Positions 29,886 to 38,439 of a stretch of 64,000 nucleotides of DNA are shown here, piece by piece. The notes under the pieces are model-generated. The model had not been told where the DNA came from. It saw only the letters and a program-made list of their open reading frames with translations, and searched no databases. This stretch comes from a virus, in the IMG/VR virus record IMGVR_UViG_3300045919_000302, positions 62,001-126,000 of that record. One strand, given 5' to 3'. How positions within the stretch are numbered: the stretch's first letter is position 1; each line of letters opens with the position of its first letter. The translations under genes and the position numbers were made by a program.

Positions 29886-32287
29886 CACCACCTGAACCCA
29901 GGAGGGCTCACAGTCTTCCAGTTTTTGGCCCCGTATTTTTTCTTACGCGACCGGGCATACACCATCGCCATGCGACACCCGCTGTCCACGAGATCCACGA
30001 CCAGCGGTGGCTTTTTGTCCGGCCTGACGCGCAGGATCCGGCCTACCGCCTGGTAGAGCGTCCCTTGGATCGGCGAGGCCATAACCATGGTGTCCAAGCG
30101 ATCGTTGTTGAATCCGACCGCCAAGAGCTGGGTCGTGGCTACGAGCACCTGGGCCTTCTCGGCGATTGCCCGTTCCTTCTTACCGATTTTCCCGTGCATC
30201 ATCCCCACCACAATCCCATGGGGCTTGAGCTGCTTTGTCAGCTCCTTGAACAAGATCTCGACATGCATCACCCGCTCAGACATCACGAGGACATGCCGGC
30301 CACTCAACGCGGCCTTCACCGCGTTGTTGATGATCACCACATTCCGGACCGGGTTGTTCGTCACCGACTTCAAGAACGGGTTCTTCTGACGATCCAAATC
30401 TCCTTCGCCGGCCCAAATATACTTCGTATCCACGAAGTAGACGGTGGGCTCTAGGACCTTGATGTCACCCATGGCTTTCACGATCGTGCCGATCCCATAC
30501 TTGAAGACGTTTTCAGCTCTGTCCTTGCGCTCCAGCGTGCCGGAGAGGCCGAGAAAGTATTTCGGCCGGAACTTGAAGAGCACCTTCTGGAACTCAGTCG
30601 CGCCGACGTAGTGGACCTCGTCGCAAGCGATCAGGCCGAACTCATCGTAAATGCTCTCAGGATAGTCATCCTTCATCGAGAGTGAGTGGAGCATACCGAT
30701 GCAAATGTCGTTACCCTTCACATCGACCGTCGATCCCTGAATAATTCCCAGCGACCAGTTGGGGAAGAAGCGTTTGATCTCCTTGATCCATTGCTCCATC
30801 AGCACCGTCGTGTGGACGACGATCAGGGTCTTCATCCCCATCCTGCGGGCGGTCTCAAGCGCGAGGACGGTTTTACCGCTGTTGTGGGTGACCGTAAAAT
30901 CGCCCATTACATACAGATGATCCCCATCAAGAGAGAAGCCGTAAAAATCGTCCTCAGGAAGACGCTCAACATCAAAAGCCGTCCTGAGCACGCTCTTCTT
31001 CTGGACTCTCTTTCTCGCCCTTTTCCTGGCGAGCCTCACTGGAACGTCAGCTAATTCACCGGAGATGCACACCCGATAGTAGGTGCCTCCGTTCCCATGT
31101 TGATCTCTCTTCTGGCAAGCCTTCATGTAAGCAGCAAAGCCAAGCGATCTGGCCAAGAAAACCACGCCGGATGCAAGCCTTCTGTCTTTCGAGATGTAAT
31201 CGAATGTGCCGTTTGACAAGCTGCCACCAGTGTCGACGATGCCAGCAAGAAGCCCCAGCCTGTCCTCTCGTGAGGAAGTCAGGTAAACACTGGGAATATG
31301 CTTGAATCTGGTGACATTCAAGCGCCGCAGCTTCGACAAGAAAGCGTTGCTCCCTTTCTTACACCCGACAGCCTTCACTGTGACGGCTCGATTGTTCGGC
31401 AACTCCATCTCAACGGAACTCATACCAATCGAATAGATGTACCGATTCCAATCGAAGATCAGCTCCCTATCCATGGAAGTCAACTCTGCCCGAGCAGCGG
31501 TGCCATCGCCAAGCCAGAGGCCCAGAATGTATGGCGGGATCGGCAGCTCTTTCTTCTGAAACTCAACCGGGACACGGTAAAGTTTGTGAACGCTTTTGAA
31601 CGACTTCGAGCGCGACAAGTAGTCAGCGACTGAGATGTTCACGATCGGGTTGTCGCCCAGGTAGTCCTTTCTTGGAGATTTCGATCCGCGAGGGTAACTC
31701 CTCTTCTTCGTCCTCATGAGAGACAGAATGTGACTCTCGTTAACGACGAACGGATCCCCCTTGGTCGGGGCAATCCTGACCATGCGCTGCCTTCCGCGTT
31801 TGAGTTCGAGAACCGTCCTCGGCTTACTATCTGGACCCATGAGCTGGTCACCGACACGCACATCTTCAACACGCCTCACGGAGCCGTCGAACATCAGGAT
31901 TTCGGTTCCTTTGGCGTGACAGCCCATAGTTGCCTCGATGATCGCACCTCCGAACTCGTTCTCCTTCATGGCTGCGATGGCTCTGGAGATCACATCCTCT
32001 TGGCCTTCGCGTGGAGCGATGGGATCCGCCGGCCTCGGCTGATTGGACCCGACGCTGTACTGGAGGACTGCTTTGGCGTCCGGAAATCTCTTCCTAACTA
32101 TCTTGTTGTAGTATCCTCGCGGGACGCAGAGGTGCTGCTCATCTTCAGCCCAGAGCCGAATCGGATCCGGCATCGGATTGAAAGAGGACGTCGAGACGGG
32201 CACGACCGTCAGCTTCTCTTTAATCATCTCACGGGCGGCGTGCGGCAAATCACTTTTTGAGACACTGACAAGACCACGGTATTTCAT
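29885..32287 (-). CDS. SF2 (DEAD/DEAH) helicase with intein
   Basis: The extein is about 453 aa. Walker A (ATMG|SGKT) is split by an intein between residues 122 and 470. The Walker B box is CDEVHYVG (556-562), the TAT-like motif LGLSGT, and motif VI QAVGRILRVRP. The fold is that of XPB/RecQ-like phage helicases. The +1 extein residue is Ser. It likely unwinds DNA in recombination-dependent replication. The SD is AGAGGCAG. Confidence 0.85.
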   Translation of the reverse strand: MKYRGLVSVSKSDLPHAAREMIKEKLTVVPVSTSSFNPMPDPIRLWAEDEQHLCVPRGYYNKIVRKRFPDAKAVLQYSVGSNQPRPADPIAPREGQEDVISRAIAAMKENEFGGAIIEATMGCHAKGTEILMFDGSVRRVEDVRVGDQLMGPDSKPRTVLELKRGRQRMVRIAPTKGDPFVVNESHILSLMRTKKRSYPRGSKSPRKDYLGDNPIVNISVADYLSRSKSFKSVHKLYRVPVEFQKKELPIPPYILGLWLGDGTAARAELTSMDRELIFDWNRYIYSIGMSSVEMELPNNRAVTVKAVGCKKGSNAFLSKLRRLNVTRFKHIPSVYLTSSREDRLGLLAGIVDTGGSLSNGTFDYISKDRRLASGVVFLARSLGFAAYMKACQKRDQHGNGGTYYRVCISGELADVPVRLARKRARKRVQKKSVLRTAFDVERLPEDDFYGFSLDGDHLYVMGDFTVTHNSGKTVLALETARRMGMKTLIVVHTTVLMEQWIKEIKRFFPNWSLGIIQGSTVDVKGNDICIGMLHSLSMKDDYPESIYDEFGLIACDEVHYVGATEFQKVLFKFRPKYFLGLSGTLERKDRAENVFKYGIGTIVKAMGDIKVLEPTVYFVDTKYIWAGEGDLDRQKNPFLKSVTNNPVRNVVIINNAVKAALSGRHVLVMSERVMHVEILFKELTKQLKPHGIVVGMMHGKIGKKERAIAEKAQVLVATTQLLAVGFNNDRLDTMVMASPIQGTLYQAVGRILRVRPDKKPPLVVDLVDSGCRMAMVYARSRKKKYGAKNWKTVSPPGFRW
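30881..31921 (-). mobile_element. intein, 347 aa, with LAGLIDADG endonuclease
   Basis: It begins CHAKGTEILMFDGSVRRVED (Cys1) and ends DFTVTHN, with Ser following. Block B is FVVNESHIL. Two LAGLIDADG motifs lie at about 254-262 (ILGLWLGDG) and 344-355 (LGLLAGIVDTGG). All splicing residues are present, so it should splice. The insertion in the P-loop makes excision essential for ATPase activity. It is a standard class 1 intein. Confidence 0.85.
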
Positions 32288-32362
32288 TTCTGCCTCTCAA
32301 GACAATAGAGAGCCCGACCCCCAGAGAGTGTGTGTGGTGGGGATATCTAGGAGCCGGGCGCT
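32288..32362. other. short gap with imperfect hairpin
   Basis: Between the helicase and the HNH gene. GAGAGCCCGAC at the left end can pair imperfectly with GCCGGGCGCTC at the right end (9 of 11). A possible terminator or border of the HNH insertion. Confidence 0.3.
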
Positions 32363-32788
32363 CTAACTTGTTACGCCAGTTTGGCCATGCTCATCTTCGC
32401 GGTGACATTTGAAACACAGCCACGTAACTTCCAGAGGCTTCGAGTAATCGTGGTGGTGAGCTTGAACCTTTTTCTCACCACACTTGCACGGCAACCGAAT
32501 CAACCTGCCACCCCTGACTGCGTTATTCACTGCGGCTCTGGCTTTGTGCCTGTCTTCATGCAAGGACCTATGCTTACGCTGATATTCGAGCTTTCTTTGC
32601 TTCCTGTCTGGATCTCGCTCACGCTTGATTTCGTAAGCTTTATATTGATCTTTTCGTTCAGCGTAGTTCCCGCTTGCGTCAGCTTTTGCGCAGGTCTTGC
32701 ACTTATTTAAGTGGCCATCCGCCATCCCTGAGTGACGATAAAAATCACTCAAGGATTTAGACGTCTGACACTTAAAACAAGTCTTCAT
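32363..32788 (-). CDS. HNH-type / zinc-ribbon endonuclease
   Basis: CFKCQTSK and CKTC at the N-terminus form a zinc ribbon. The C-terminus CKCGEKKVQAHHHDYSKPLE and CFKCHREDEH is the His/Cys nuclease core found in phage HNH proteins. A basic helical linker joins them. It sits next to the intein helicase. Homing role inferred. Confidence 0.65.
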   Translation of the reverse strand: MKTCFKCQTSKSLSDFYRHSGMADGHLNKCKTCAKADASGNYAERKDQYKAYEIKRERDPDRKQRKLEYQRKHRSLHEDRHKARAAVNNAVRGGRLIRLPCKCGEKKVQAHHHDYSKPLEVTWLCFKCHREDEHGQTGVTS

Positions 32789-32799
32789 GGCTCAGCGCA

Positions 32800-33468
32800 T
32801 CAAAAGGGGATGTCCGAGTCTTCTGTTTCGGTGGAAGCGCCGGCATCAGCCGGGGTCTTCGTCAGATCCGTCCGCTTCTGCGTATCCACCGGGGCTCCCG
32901 CGAAGCGCAGGCGGGCCTGAATTATCGAGGCCGGCTGAGGGGCTAGGATCTTCTCCCAGTCGAGCGGCTTGGCAATGTCTGCCGCAAGTTTGGTGAGATC
33001 CACCTTTTCCTTGAGAGTGATGTCGTTACCACAGCGAGGTGACTTCTCTCCGTCGCGGAAGACTTCAACCTTCCATCCGGTGAGATCGCCACCCTTCTCG
33101 GCGCGGCGGCGAGCAAGGAGATCGATCGAGTTGCCGGTGGCAACGAAGCCTTTCTTACTGTACTTGTATTCTTTTCCGTCGCTCCCCTTGTAGGGGGTGA
33201 GATCGAGGAAGCTGCTCCAGATCGTGTCCGTGCCGCGAACACCAGTTCCGCAGCCGAAGCAGTTTTCGTCCTTCGAGCAAATGAAGGTGAGCCACTTACT
33301 CCCCATGGGGACGGTGTGCTCGGTGACTTGGATCTGTTCATCCGCGAGAAAGACGCCAATGCGCTTCTCCCCGTCTTTCAAGCCGAACTTATACATCCAC
33401 AGCTCACGGCCCCCAGTGCTCTGGGCTACTCCGTGGTTCGCGTCTCCGGGCTTCTTGTACCAAGACAT
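32800..33468 (-). CDS. ssDNA-binding-like protein
   Basis: The 222-aa protein has a Cys-rich segment (CSKDENCFGCG), a beta-rich core and an acidic C-terminal tail ending DSDIPF. Such a tail is the hallmark of SSB proteins, where it recruits replication partners. SD is AAGGAG. Its position next to the helicase fits. Binding itself is inferred. Confidence 0.7.
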   Translation of the reverse strand: MSWYKKPGDANHGVAQSTGGRELWMYKFGLKDGEKRIGVFLADEQIQVTEHTVPMGSKWLTFICSKDENCFGCGTGVRGTDTIWSSFLDLTPYKGSDGKEYKYSKKGFVATGNSIDLLARRRAEKGGDLTGWKVEVFRDGEKSPRCGNDITLKEKVDLTKLAADIAKPLDWEKILAPQPASIIQARLRFAGAPVDTQKRTDLTKTPADAGASTETEDSDIPF

Positions 33469-33483
33469 GGATTGCTCCTTGTG

Positions 33484-33497
33484 GTCACGTTTGTGAC
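33484..33497. promoter_or_regulatory. perfect inverted repeat upstream of SSB-like gene
   Basis: GTCAC-GTTT-GTGAC on the plus strand, about 16 nt upstream of the start codon. It may bind a regulator or form an RNA hairpin near the SD. Confidence 0.35.
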
Positions 33498-33578
33498 TAT
33501 TTTTGGTCATCTTCGATGACACTGTTTTTCGTATGAGCCATCGTAATCACGACTCAGTACGAATTGTAAATCGATATT

Positions 33579-33827
33579 TTATTTTTTCTCGTACAACGAT
33601 CTCGCCTCGTCGGAAGAACCGGTAGGATCTTTAGTGACGCTGGTCACGATGCGTCGAAGAATCTCGGGAGTGACCGCCGCAAGAACCAGTCCTGCGTCCG
33701 GACGCTTGATGATCTGTTGGTCCTTCTCCAGCTTTACGAGATCCGGGTCTCGGGCGATCACATAGGTGGCAATGCCGTACCCGAGGATGATGCCGAAAAA
33801 TAAAACCACCACCATTGCGAGGATCAT
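33579..33827 (-). CDS. N-anchored membrane protein, 82 aa
   Basis: The N-terminus (AMVVVLFFGIILGYGIATYV) is one membrane helix. The rest is polar and helical, ending in a charged tail. ATGA-coupled to the glycosyltransferase gene. Confidence 0.6.
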   Translation of the reverse strand: MILAMVVVLFFGIILGYGIATYVIARDPDLVKLEKDQQIIKRPDAGLVLAAVTPEILRRIVTSVTKDPTGSSDEARSLYEKK

Positions 33828-35551
33828 TTTGAATCTCCCTTGGAAGCGATAACGGTTGAAACCGACTCAACGACATCTCCGACCGAGATTCCGCTCAAGC
33901 AGTGATTCGTCCCGTACTCGCAGGACACGAACGTTACGGGGGGCCTTTGGTTGTGCAAACAGAATCGGCACTCTGTCTTGGGCACGAGCGCCAATGTTTT
34001 AGCCTCTCGGCTAATAACGCGGTAAGCCGGATCGGCCACTGTGAACAGACCGACGATCGGGACCTCTGTCGTCTGGGCGACGTGAAGGATGCCGCTGTCC
34101 ATGCCGACAAAGACCACAGCTCTCTTGCACAGCTCCCGGATCTCGTGGATCGTCAACTCGTCCACGAGCGAGAGCCCTGGGAGAACGAAGTCCCCGCTCC
34201 TGCCGACGGTGACTACCTTCAGGCCCTGATTATTCAACTCATTGGCAACGGCCACCCAATTCCGCTCGGGCCACTTTCGATTGTCCCAGGTCCTTCCGGC
34301 CGCGTGAATCACGGCTACGCGGTCAATCCAAAGATCGACCGATCCAAGTTTATGCTTCAGAGTCTTAAGATCGGCATCGCCTGAGAACAGCTCCGGATCC
34401 AGACTCTCTCCAGCGACCGCCGCCTCCTGCGCGTAAGCCTCCCAGATTGGCACATTTGGCCGCTTCTCGTAAGCGAGGTCCAAATCGACAAACCTGTCAC
34501 GCTTGATACCAGCGGCAGACTTCACCGCAATCACCTGAGGATCATGCCGGAACACTTCGCCGCATTGAGTCTCTACGATCACCTTTCCCTTGGCCAATTG
34601 CTTCAGCTTCCGGATCACCCCGGTGGCCAAGATCACATCACCCAGGGCGCCTGTTCTCCGTACGACGATCGTCTCGGGAGGAGTCGGAGACCTGAACGGG
34701 TGTTCGTGCGGGTTCTTTTGGAAGATCCACCGATCGGCGGTGTTGAAAATCTTTGGCATGTTCAATGAAGAAATTCCGTTAGAGAGCCCGATAAAGTCAT
34801 ACCCCTTGAGGTCCTCTTGAAACTTCTTGAGACCCTCCATCTCCTTCATGTACCAGGCGCGATACTTGGATATCTTATCGGCTTCCGTTCTTCCGCGAGT
34901 AGCGCCCTCTGCGTGAATCGCTTTGATGGCAGGAGAATAAAAAACACGCCAACCGCTACTCCAGGCCCGAAGACAATACTCGGTGTCTTCGCATGCAACG
35001 AAGTAGCTCTCGTCCAGATTCCCGATCTGGTCGATCATCTCTTTACGGATGGCAAAGAGAGCGCCAGTTACGCCAAGAATGTACTCTGGTTTAAGAACCT
35101 TTGGATCGTAATCCGCGTGCCAGCCTCTATGAGAAAACATCCTTGCGGCTTCGTGAAAAAAAATCCCGCCGTGCTGAATCTTCCCATCCGGGTAGAAGAG
35201 GAGGCCACCGACGATCCCAATCTTTGGATCCTTTTGAAAGGCTTCAACGATCTGCTTGTCAACCCGCTCCGTGAATTCGATGTCGTTGTTGACCAGGACA
35301 ACAACGTCCCCGGTGGCTTTTGCGATCCCCTCATTCACCGCCTTGGCAAAGCCCCCGTTGGTCTCCCTCTGAATCAGAGTGACGCCCCATTCGCTGGCCA
35401 GGACCTTCATCTCCTCACGAATCTCAGTGCTGCTCCCGTCGTCCACGACGATGATCTCATGATTGCCACCATGGTGCCGAGAGAAGGATGCCAGGCACGC
35501 ATTCGTGAGATCGGGCCTATTGATAGACGGGATGACGAAAGACAGTTTCAT
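33824..35551 (-). CDS. GT2-GT9 fusion glycosyltransferase
   Basis: Residues 1-240 are a GT-A (GT2) domain: FVIPSINRPDL, VVDDGSS, VVLVNNDIEF (DxD-like), GGLLFYPDGK and CEDTEYCLR. From about 290 a GT9-type (heptosyltransferase) GT-B domain follows: RRTGALGDVILATGVIRKL, VIHAAGRTWDNRKWP and GMDSGILHVAQ. The 575-aa protein is likely a two-step glycan enzyme. Start 35551 by ATGA overlap. Confidence 0.8.
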   Translation of the reverse strand: MKLSFVIPSINRPDLTNACLASFSRHHGGNHEIIVVDDGSSTEIREEMKVLASEWGVTLIQRETNGGFAKAVNEGIAKATGDVVVLVNNDIEFTERVDKQIVEAFQKDPKIGIVGGLLFYPDGKIQHGGIFFHEAARMFSHRGWHADYDPKVLKPEYILGVTGALFAIRKEMIDQIGNLDESYFVACEDTEYCLRAWSSGWRVFYSPAIKAIHAEGATRGRTEADKISKYRAWYMKEMEGLKKFQEDLKGYDFIGLSNGISSLNMPKIFNTADRWIFQKNPHEHPFRSPTPPETIVVRRTGALGDVILATGVIRKLKQLAKGKVIVETQCGEVFRHDPQVIAVKSAAGIKRDRFVDLDLAYEKRPNVPIWEAYAQEAAVAGESLDPELFSGDADLKTLKHKLGSVDLWIDRVAVIHAAGRTWDNRKWPERNWVAVANELNNQGLKVVTVGRSGDFVLPGLSLVDELTIHEIRELCKRAVVFVGMDSGILHVAQTTEVPIVGLFTVADPAYRVISREAKTLALVPKTECRFCLHNQRPPVTFVSCEYGTNHCLSGISVGDVVESVSTVIASKGDSK

Positions 35552-36726
35552 TTTCTCTCCAGTGTTGTCTGATAAAAGCGCTCCCAAAGTGGTGCGTTTT
35601 CCTTGATGTCAAACTTCCTTACGAACGTCGTATTGGCCTTGACCCGCTCCGAGAGATCAGTCCGGCAGGCTTCACGCAAGGCTTCAAACCAGCTTCTCTC
35701 GTCATTGGGCGTAGCCATCCCACATCCGATCGAGTCTCCGTACGTCACTCCAGCTGAGGCGATCGGGAACGACCCGATGGCCATCGCCTCTGTCACCTTG
35801 AGGTTCGATTTTCCTCTGTTGAAGGGGATATCTACCACGGGCGCGAGGCTGATCTCAGGTTTGATCGCCTTGTAGGTCTGGTAGTAATTCATGCACGGCA
35901 CCGCGCTAAAAAGAAACAATCGATCCTGCGGGATGATCTCAAGCAGAGCGCGATGGGCGTACCCCATCAAGCCGAAGACCACATCCTCACTCCGGGAGAT
36001 CCGGCGGACCGCACCCACGATCAGCTCCAGATCCTTCTCATGCGACGGTCCTCCGGACCAGAAGATCATCTTCCTTCCCTGGCGCTTCTCGTCAAGATGC
36101 GGCGGCGTGATCTTTTGATTGTTCGAAAAGATGATGGGCTCGACCGGCGGCATCGCGCTGATCAGATCCAGATCAAGGCAGTTCGGGATGACCTCCACGT
36201 TCGGGAGATAATTCGAGTAGAGCTGCTTGAGGTAGGGCGTGGTCACGTCTACAGCGTCCGAGATCCGAAAGCTTTCTTCGATGATCTCCCGCCTGGACAC
36301 ATGGAACTGATGACCAGGGTTCCATTCTGGGATATTCAGATAATCGTCGTCGGCTGTTTGAACCACCACCTTGCCGGCGGACTTCGCGAGCCGCATCAGC
36401 CTCAGGTGGCTCATACCCACCGGCCGCTGGAACACGACGACGTCACTCTGGTTAATTTTGTCCAGGATGGATTTTTTCCACACCTGGATGTCGGCAGCCG
36501 ACACCAAGAGCCTCTTGCAGGAGGCGCAATGGGACTCTTCCTGGTCCCACTGCACGTCGTAAGGCCCGCAGTAGAGCCCAGCGCTCATGCACGGGTCGCA
36601 AAATACCTGCCGCTCGAACTCCTCGTCTTCGCACTGGTGTCCCCGCTCCGAAAGCTGGGACATGGGTGTAAGGACTCGAACCATCCAGCAGGCGTCACGA
36701 CGTCTGGTCGCGTAAAAAATTTTCAC
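35548..36726 (-). CDS. GT-B glycosyltransferase
   Basis: The 392-aa protein has an N-terminal Cys-rich segment (CDPCMSAGLYCGPYD, CASCK), then a GT4-like C-terminal half: PNVEVIPNCLDL, MIFWSGGPSHEKDLELI and the E-x7-E-like KVTEAMAIGSFPIASA. It starts with GTG at 36726 (GTGA overlap, SD GGAGG). With its neighbour it may modify DNA, virion or host surface sugars. Confidence 0.75.
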   Translation of the reverse strand: MKIFYATRRRDACWMVRVLTPMSQLSERGHQCEDEEFERQVFCDPCMSAGLYCGPYDVQWDQEESHCASCKRLLVSAADIQVWKKSILDKINQSDVVVFQRPVGMSHLRLMRLAKSAGKVVVQTADDDYLNIPEWNPGHQFHVSRREIIEESFRISDAVDVTTPYLKQLYSNYLPNVEVIPNCLDLDLISAMPPVEPIIFSNNQKITPPHLDEKRQGRKMIFWSGGPSHEKDLELIVGAVRRISRSEDVVFGLMGYAHRALLEIIPQDRLFLFSAVPCMNYYQTYKAIKPEISLAPVVDIPFNRGKSNLKVTEAMAIGSFPIASAGVTYGDSIGCGMATPNDERSWFEALREACRTDLSERVKANTTFVRKFDIKENAPLWERFYQTTLERK

Positions 36727-37379
36727 TTTCGCCTCCAATTCAGTGGTCTCGTTGCAGTGTCTTGTTCTGTCCAGCCATACCGGAGACGGGTATGAATGGT
36801 TGCAGGCTTAAGGCCGGTCCGCCTTGCCCACTGAGCGATGGTCATCCGCTCTCCGTTTGCGCTAACAAAACGATTCTTTCTTAGATTGTTTTGCTGCTCA
36901 GTCCGAGTGGCCCATCTGCAATTGCTTTTAGAGTAATTACCATTATTATCGATTCGATCCAGCGTTAGCCCATCGGGTCGCTCACCCATGTCGTTGAGGA
37001 AGCCCTCAAACTTATGCCACCGCTCGCAGACTCCGATCCCTCTGCCTCCATAGTTGTGGTAGGCTCGGTTTTTTTCGCTATAGCAACGCGACATCATGCC
37101 TTCCCAAATGCCGTACATTCTGGTCTTGGACATCCCATGGGTCACGTTGGATGCGGAGACATTTCGACCAAGTTGAGCCGAATTTTCCCTACGGAAACAG
37201 CCGCAGGAAGTCGTATGACCAGATCTCAGATTGCCGGCCCGGACAATCTTCTCGGCTCCACAATCACAGCGACAGACCCATAGCCTCGTCCAGCCGCGCG
37301 ACTCAAGGAAGCTCACAGCTAAAAGTCGACCAAACCTGTCCCCTTCCTTGATGTTACCGACTCCACGCACGGATTCCAA
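36723..37379 (-). CDS. HNH homing endonuclease
   Basis: CRCDCGAEKIV and CGCFRREN form an N-terminal zinc region. THGMSKTRMYGIWEGMMSRC and YHNYGGRGIGVCERWHKFE lead to LDRIDNNGNYSKSNCRWAT, the HNH core. A C-terminal RTGLKPATIHTRL is a homing HTH. A paralogue lies at 48277. TTG start with SD AGGAGG. Confidence 0.8.
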   Translation of the reverse strand: MESVRGVGNIKEGDRFGRLLAVSFLESRGWTRLWVCRCDCGAEKIVRAGNLRSGHTTSCGCFRRENSAQLGRNVSASNVTHGMSKTRMYGIWEGMMSRCYSEKNRAYHNYGGRGIGVCERWHKFEGFLNDMGERPDGLTLDRIDNNGNYSKSNCRWATRTEQQNNLRKNRFVSANGERMTIAQWARRTGLKPATIHTRLRYGWTEQDTATRPLNWRRK

Positions 37380-38439
37380 CCTCCACCCCTCCTTTACCTA
37401 TTACGAATTCGCCCACACTCGACAATGCGGCGTCAACATCTGCTGTCGTCCAAGAATCTGGATCTCTTCCTTCGAAACCATCAGCGAATAGAAACCTGTA
37501 GTCCGACTCCACCCATCGCGGCGACATCACGGACTTTGGTATGAACTCCGGATTGAACTTCACGCCTGCTATGCCGACTCTTTTGCTTAGGGTGATGAAA
37601 ATCCTCTGCCCCTGCTCCTGGGCGAAACGAAGCCCAGGCTTGTCACCGTCTACAAAAAACAACACCTCATCGGCCCAATTTTTCAGTTTTTCGAAATGCT
37701 GCATGGATAGGCTGGTTCCCATCGTCCCGAGCACGTTTTTTAATCCCCGCCGCTCCAGCGCTAAAACATCAAAAAAGCCCTCAACCAGGATCACTCTCCT
37801 GCAAGAGTGATCCAAGAATCGCTCTCCGTAAAACACCGAGTCGCGCGAGAGCCCGGGATAATGTTTGTATTTATTCTTAACAAGACCAGTCAGGTCCCGG
37901 CCGGACACGCCGATGAGCTGGCCTTTAATACTGCGAACCGGGAAGATCATCCGCTTCTCCAGCGGGTCATACCCGATCTCCCACCTGATGACCTGCTCCT
38001 GGGTCAGGCCGCGCTCGAAGGCGTACTTCGGGATCTCTTCAAGAAACTTCTTGAGCGTGTCCTCGTCAATCACCATAGCCTTCTCGGCGATCTTCCGACC
38101 GAACTTACGAGAATAGGCCCCGTAGGGTTTCTCGATTTTCTTCCAGGTCGTTCCGCCTTGATCCCCTTCGATCTGGGAAACGTAGTCATAGGCTCGATAA
38201 TCCCCCGAGTGGTCGCCGTACGTCCTGGCGAGCTTGCGGACCGTGCCTTCATTTCGGCAACTCCAACACCTGTAGAGCGACGGCTGGCCGGCCCTGGCGG
38301 TCAGCGAAGGGCTCCGGTCGCGTCCCTTGGTGTGCGTCCATGGGGCCAATGGGCAGTGGGTGGACTTGTTCGTGCCGCTCCCGCTCCGGAGCTTCGACCC
38401 CATCAGATCGAAGACGAAGTCCAGCTCCTGGTCAGTCAT
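37354..38439 (-). CDS. DnaG-type primase
   Basis: An N-terminal zinc-binding region (CPLAPWTHTKG... CWSCRNEG) precedes the TOPRIM domain: VILVEGFFDVLALERRGL, GTMGTSLSMQHF and FFVDGDKPGLRFAQEQ. The catalytic Glu and Asp-x-Asp are present. It makes RNA primers at the phage fork. Gene order with DnaB fits. Confidence 0.85.
   Translation of the reverse strand: MTDQELDFVFDLMGSKLRSGSGTNKSTHCPLAPWTHTKGRDRSPSLTARAGQPSLYRCWSCRNEGTVRKLARTYGDHSGDYRAYDYVSQIEGDQGGTTWKKIEKPYGAYSRKFGRKIAEKAMVIDEDTLKKFLEEIPKYAFERGLTQEQVIRWEIGYDPLEKRMIFPVRSIKGQLIGVSGRDLTGLVKNKYKHYPGLSRDSVFYGERFLDHSCRRVILVEGFFDVLALERRGLKNVLGTMGTSLSMQHFEKLKNWADEVLFFVDGDKPGLRFAQEQGQRIFITLSKRVGIAGVKFNPEFIPKSVMSPRWVESDYRFLFADGFEGRDPDSWTTADVDAALSSVGEFVIGKGGVEVGIRAWSR

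Noticed and set aside
35953-36795. Long plus-strand ORF opposite the glycosyltransferase
   Set aside because: Antisense shadow without start signals; the minus-strand protein has recognisable motifs.
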